Below are positions 63,708 to 64,000 of a stretch of 64,000 nucleotides of DNA, piece by piece. The notes beneath the pieces are model-generated. The model made no database searches and was not told the DNA's origin. It saw nothing but the letters and a program-made list of their open reading frames with translations. Where the stretch lies: the NCBI GenBank assembly GCA_963834365.1, contig CAWIBS010000036.1:310001-374000 (forward strand), read 5' to 3'. This DNA is from CAWJAP01 sp963834365. GTDB lineage: Bacteria; Acidobacteriota; Vicinamibacteria; Vicinamibacterales; Vicinamibacteraceae. Positions within the stretch are counted from its first letter, which is position 1, and every line of letters begins with the position of its first letter. The position numbers were made by a program, and so were the translations under genes.

Positions 63708-64000
63708 TCAATCGCTGGCAAGCACGCGGGTGACCGCGTGCGACACACTGTCAACAGCCGAGATCGCGCGCGAGTACCGCATGCGCGTCGGCCCGAGAAT
63801 ACCGAGAGCCCCGTTGCGGACGCCATCCCGGTAGGTCGTGATGACGAGGCTGAATTGCTGCAGGTCCGGGGCCGGGTGCTCGCTGCCGATGACGACCGTC
63901 AGCCCGGGCGCGTCGATGAAGGCGGTGAGCAGGCGGACGAGCCGATCCTTCTCTTCGATCATCGCCAGCAGCGACCGCAGCGTCGGCAGGGCGTCAACGC
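63708..64000 (-). CDS. hrcA: Heat-inducible transcription repressor HrcA, C-terminal part
   Basis: Repressor of heat-shock operons through the CIRCE operator. The window holds only the last 97 or so residues: LLTAFIDAPGLTVVIGSEHPAPDLQQFSLVITTYRDGVRNGALGILGPTRMRYSRAISAVDSVSHAVTRVL, the HrcA C-terminal signature (GxLGxxGPxRMxYxxxI). The gene runs off the right edge. Its TGA sits 3 bp from the grpE start, so hrcA-grpE-dnaJ-prmA looks like one operon; any CIRCE lies upstream, outside. Confidence 0.94.
   Translation of the reverse strand, partial: VDALPTLRSLLAMIEEKDRLVRLLTAFIDAPGLTVVIGSEHPAPDLQQFSLVITTYRDGVRNGALGILGPTRMRYSRAISAVDSVSHAVTRVLASD

Overview
This is about 64 kb of a high-GC (roughly two-thirds or more G+C by eye) bacterial chromosome, densely packed with housekeeping genes. 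The organism is a diderm with LPS: bamA, an ompH/Skp chaperone, lpxA, lpxI, lptE and lolCD-type genes are present. It makes menaquinone by the futalosine route (mqnA, mqnC, an mqnX-like deaminase, an mqnP-like prenyltransferase, ubiX and ubiE/menG) and respires (a succinate dehydrogenase, and ETF with an ETF:menaquinone oxidoreductase). Gene order and content fit Acidobacteriota, perhaps Vicinamibacteria. That placement is inference; no rRNA gene lies in the window.

Layout. 1-1.9 kb: purine salvage (5' truncated MTA phosphorylase, adenosine-kinase-like PfkB kinase). 1.9-3.5 kb: small membrane proteins. 3.5-18.6 kb, all on +: enoyl-CoA hydratase, ribH, nusB, lysS, lolC/E, lolD, clpC, bamA, ompH, fabZ and lpxA (apparently fused), lpxI and a Gfo/Idh/MocA dehydrogenase. 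18.7-23.3 kb: the mqn cluster, with a cysteine-free MqnE-like protein, mqnA, glpD and mqnC. 23.6-27.5 kb: sdhCAB and a helical protein. 27.6-33.2 kb: DUF1080 protein, mqnX, myo-inositol oxygenase, mqnP, ubiX, ubiE. 33.4-38.1 kb: TonB-like protein, a 25-aa membrane ORF, miaA, hfq, deoB, dgt. 38.3-47.0 kb: yceD, rpmF, fabD, fabG, acpP, fabF, etfB, etfA, etfD and a lysophospholipid-type acyltransferase. 47.1-47.8 kb: vapBC on the minus strand. 47.8-53.1 kb: a deacetylase, then leuS-lptE-holA. 53.2-64 kb, mostly minus: rpsT, S4 protein, lytic transglycosylase, recX-alaS, a Ser/Thr kinase and hrcA-grpE-dnaJ-prmA, with a TerB-like gene and rsmE on plus.

Many genes are split by single-base frameshifts, nearly all +1 insertions. 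Intact motifs resume in the next frame each time, so I treat these as consensus errors and give each gene its full span. They are densest at 0-9 kb and 34-40 kb.

The least explained material is intergenic. One class is tracts of 7-9-bp 'words' in tandem, often followed by their reverse complement, so that long imperfect hairpins form at gene ends. Each locus uses a different word, but the period is nearly always 7-9. The other class is a REP-like palindrome with a conserved TTCAG apex, changing stem pairs and, in several copies, a flanking CCGCAGGAG box. Both classes reach into the ends of coding regions (recX, mqnP, prmA).
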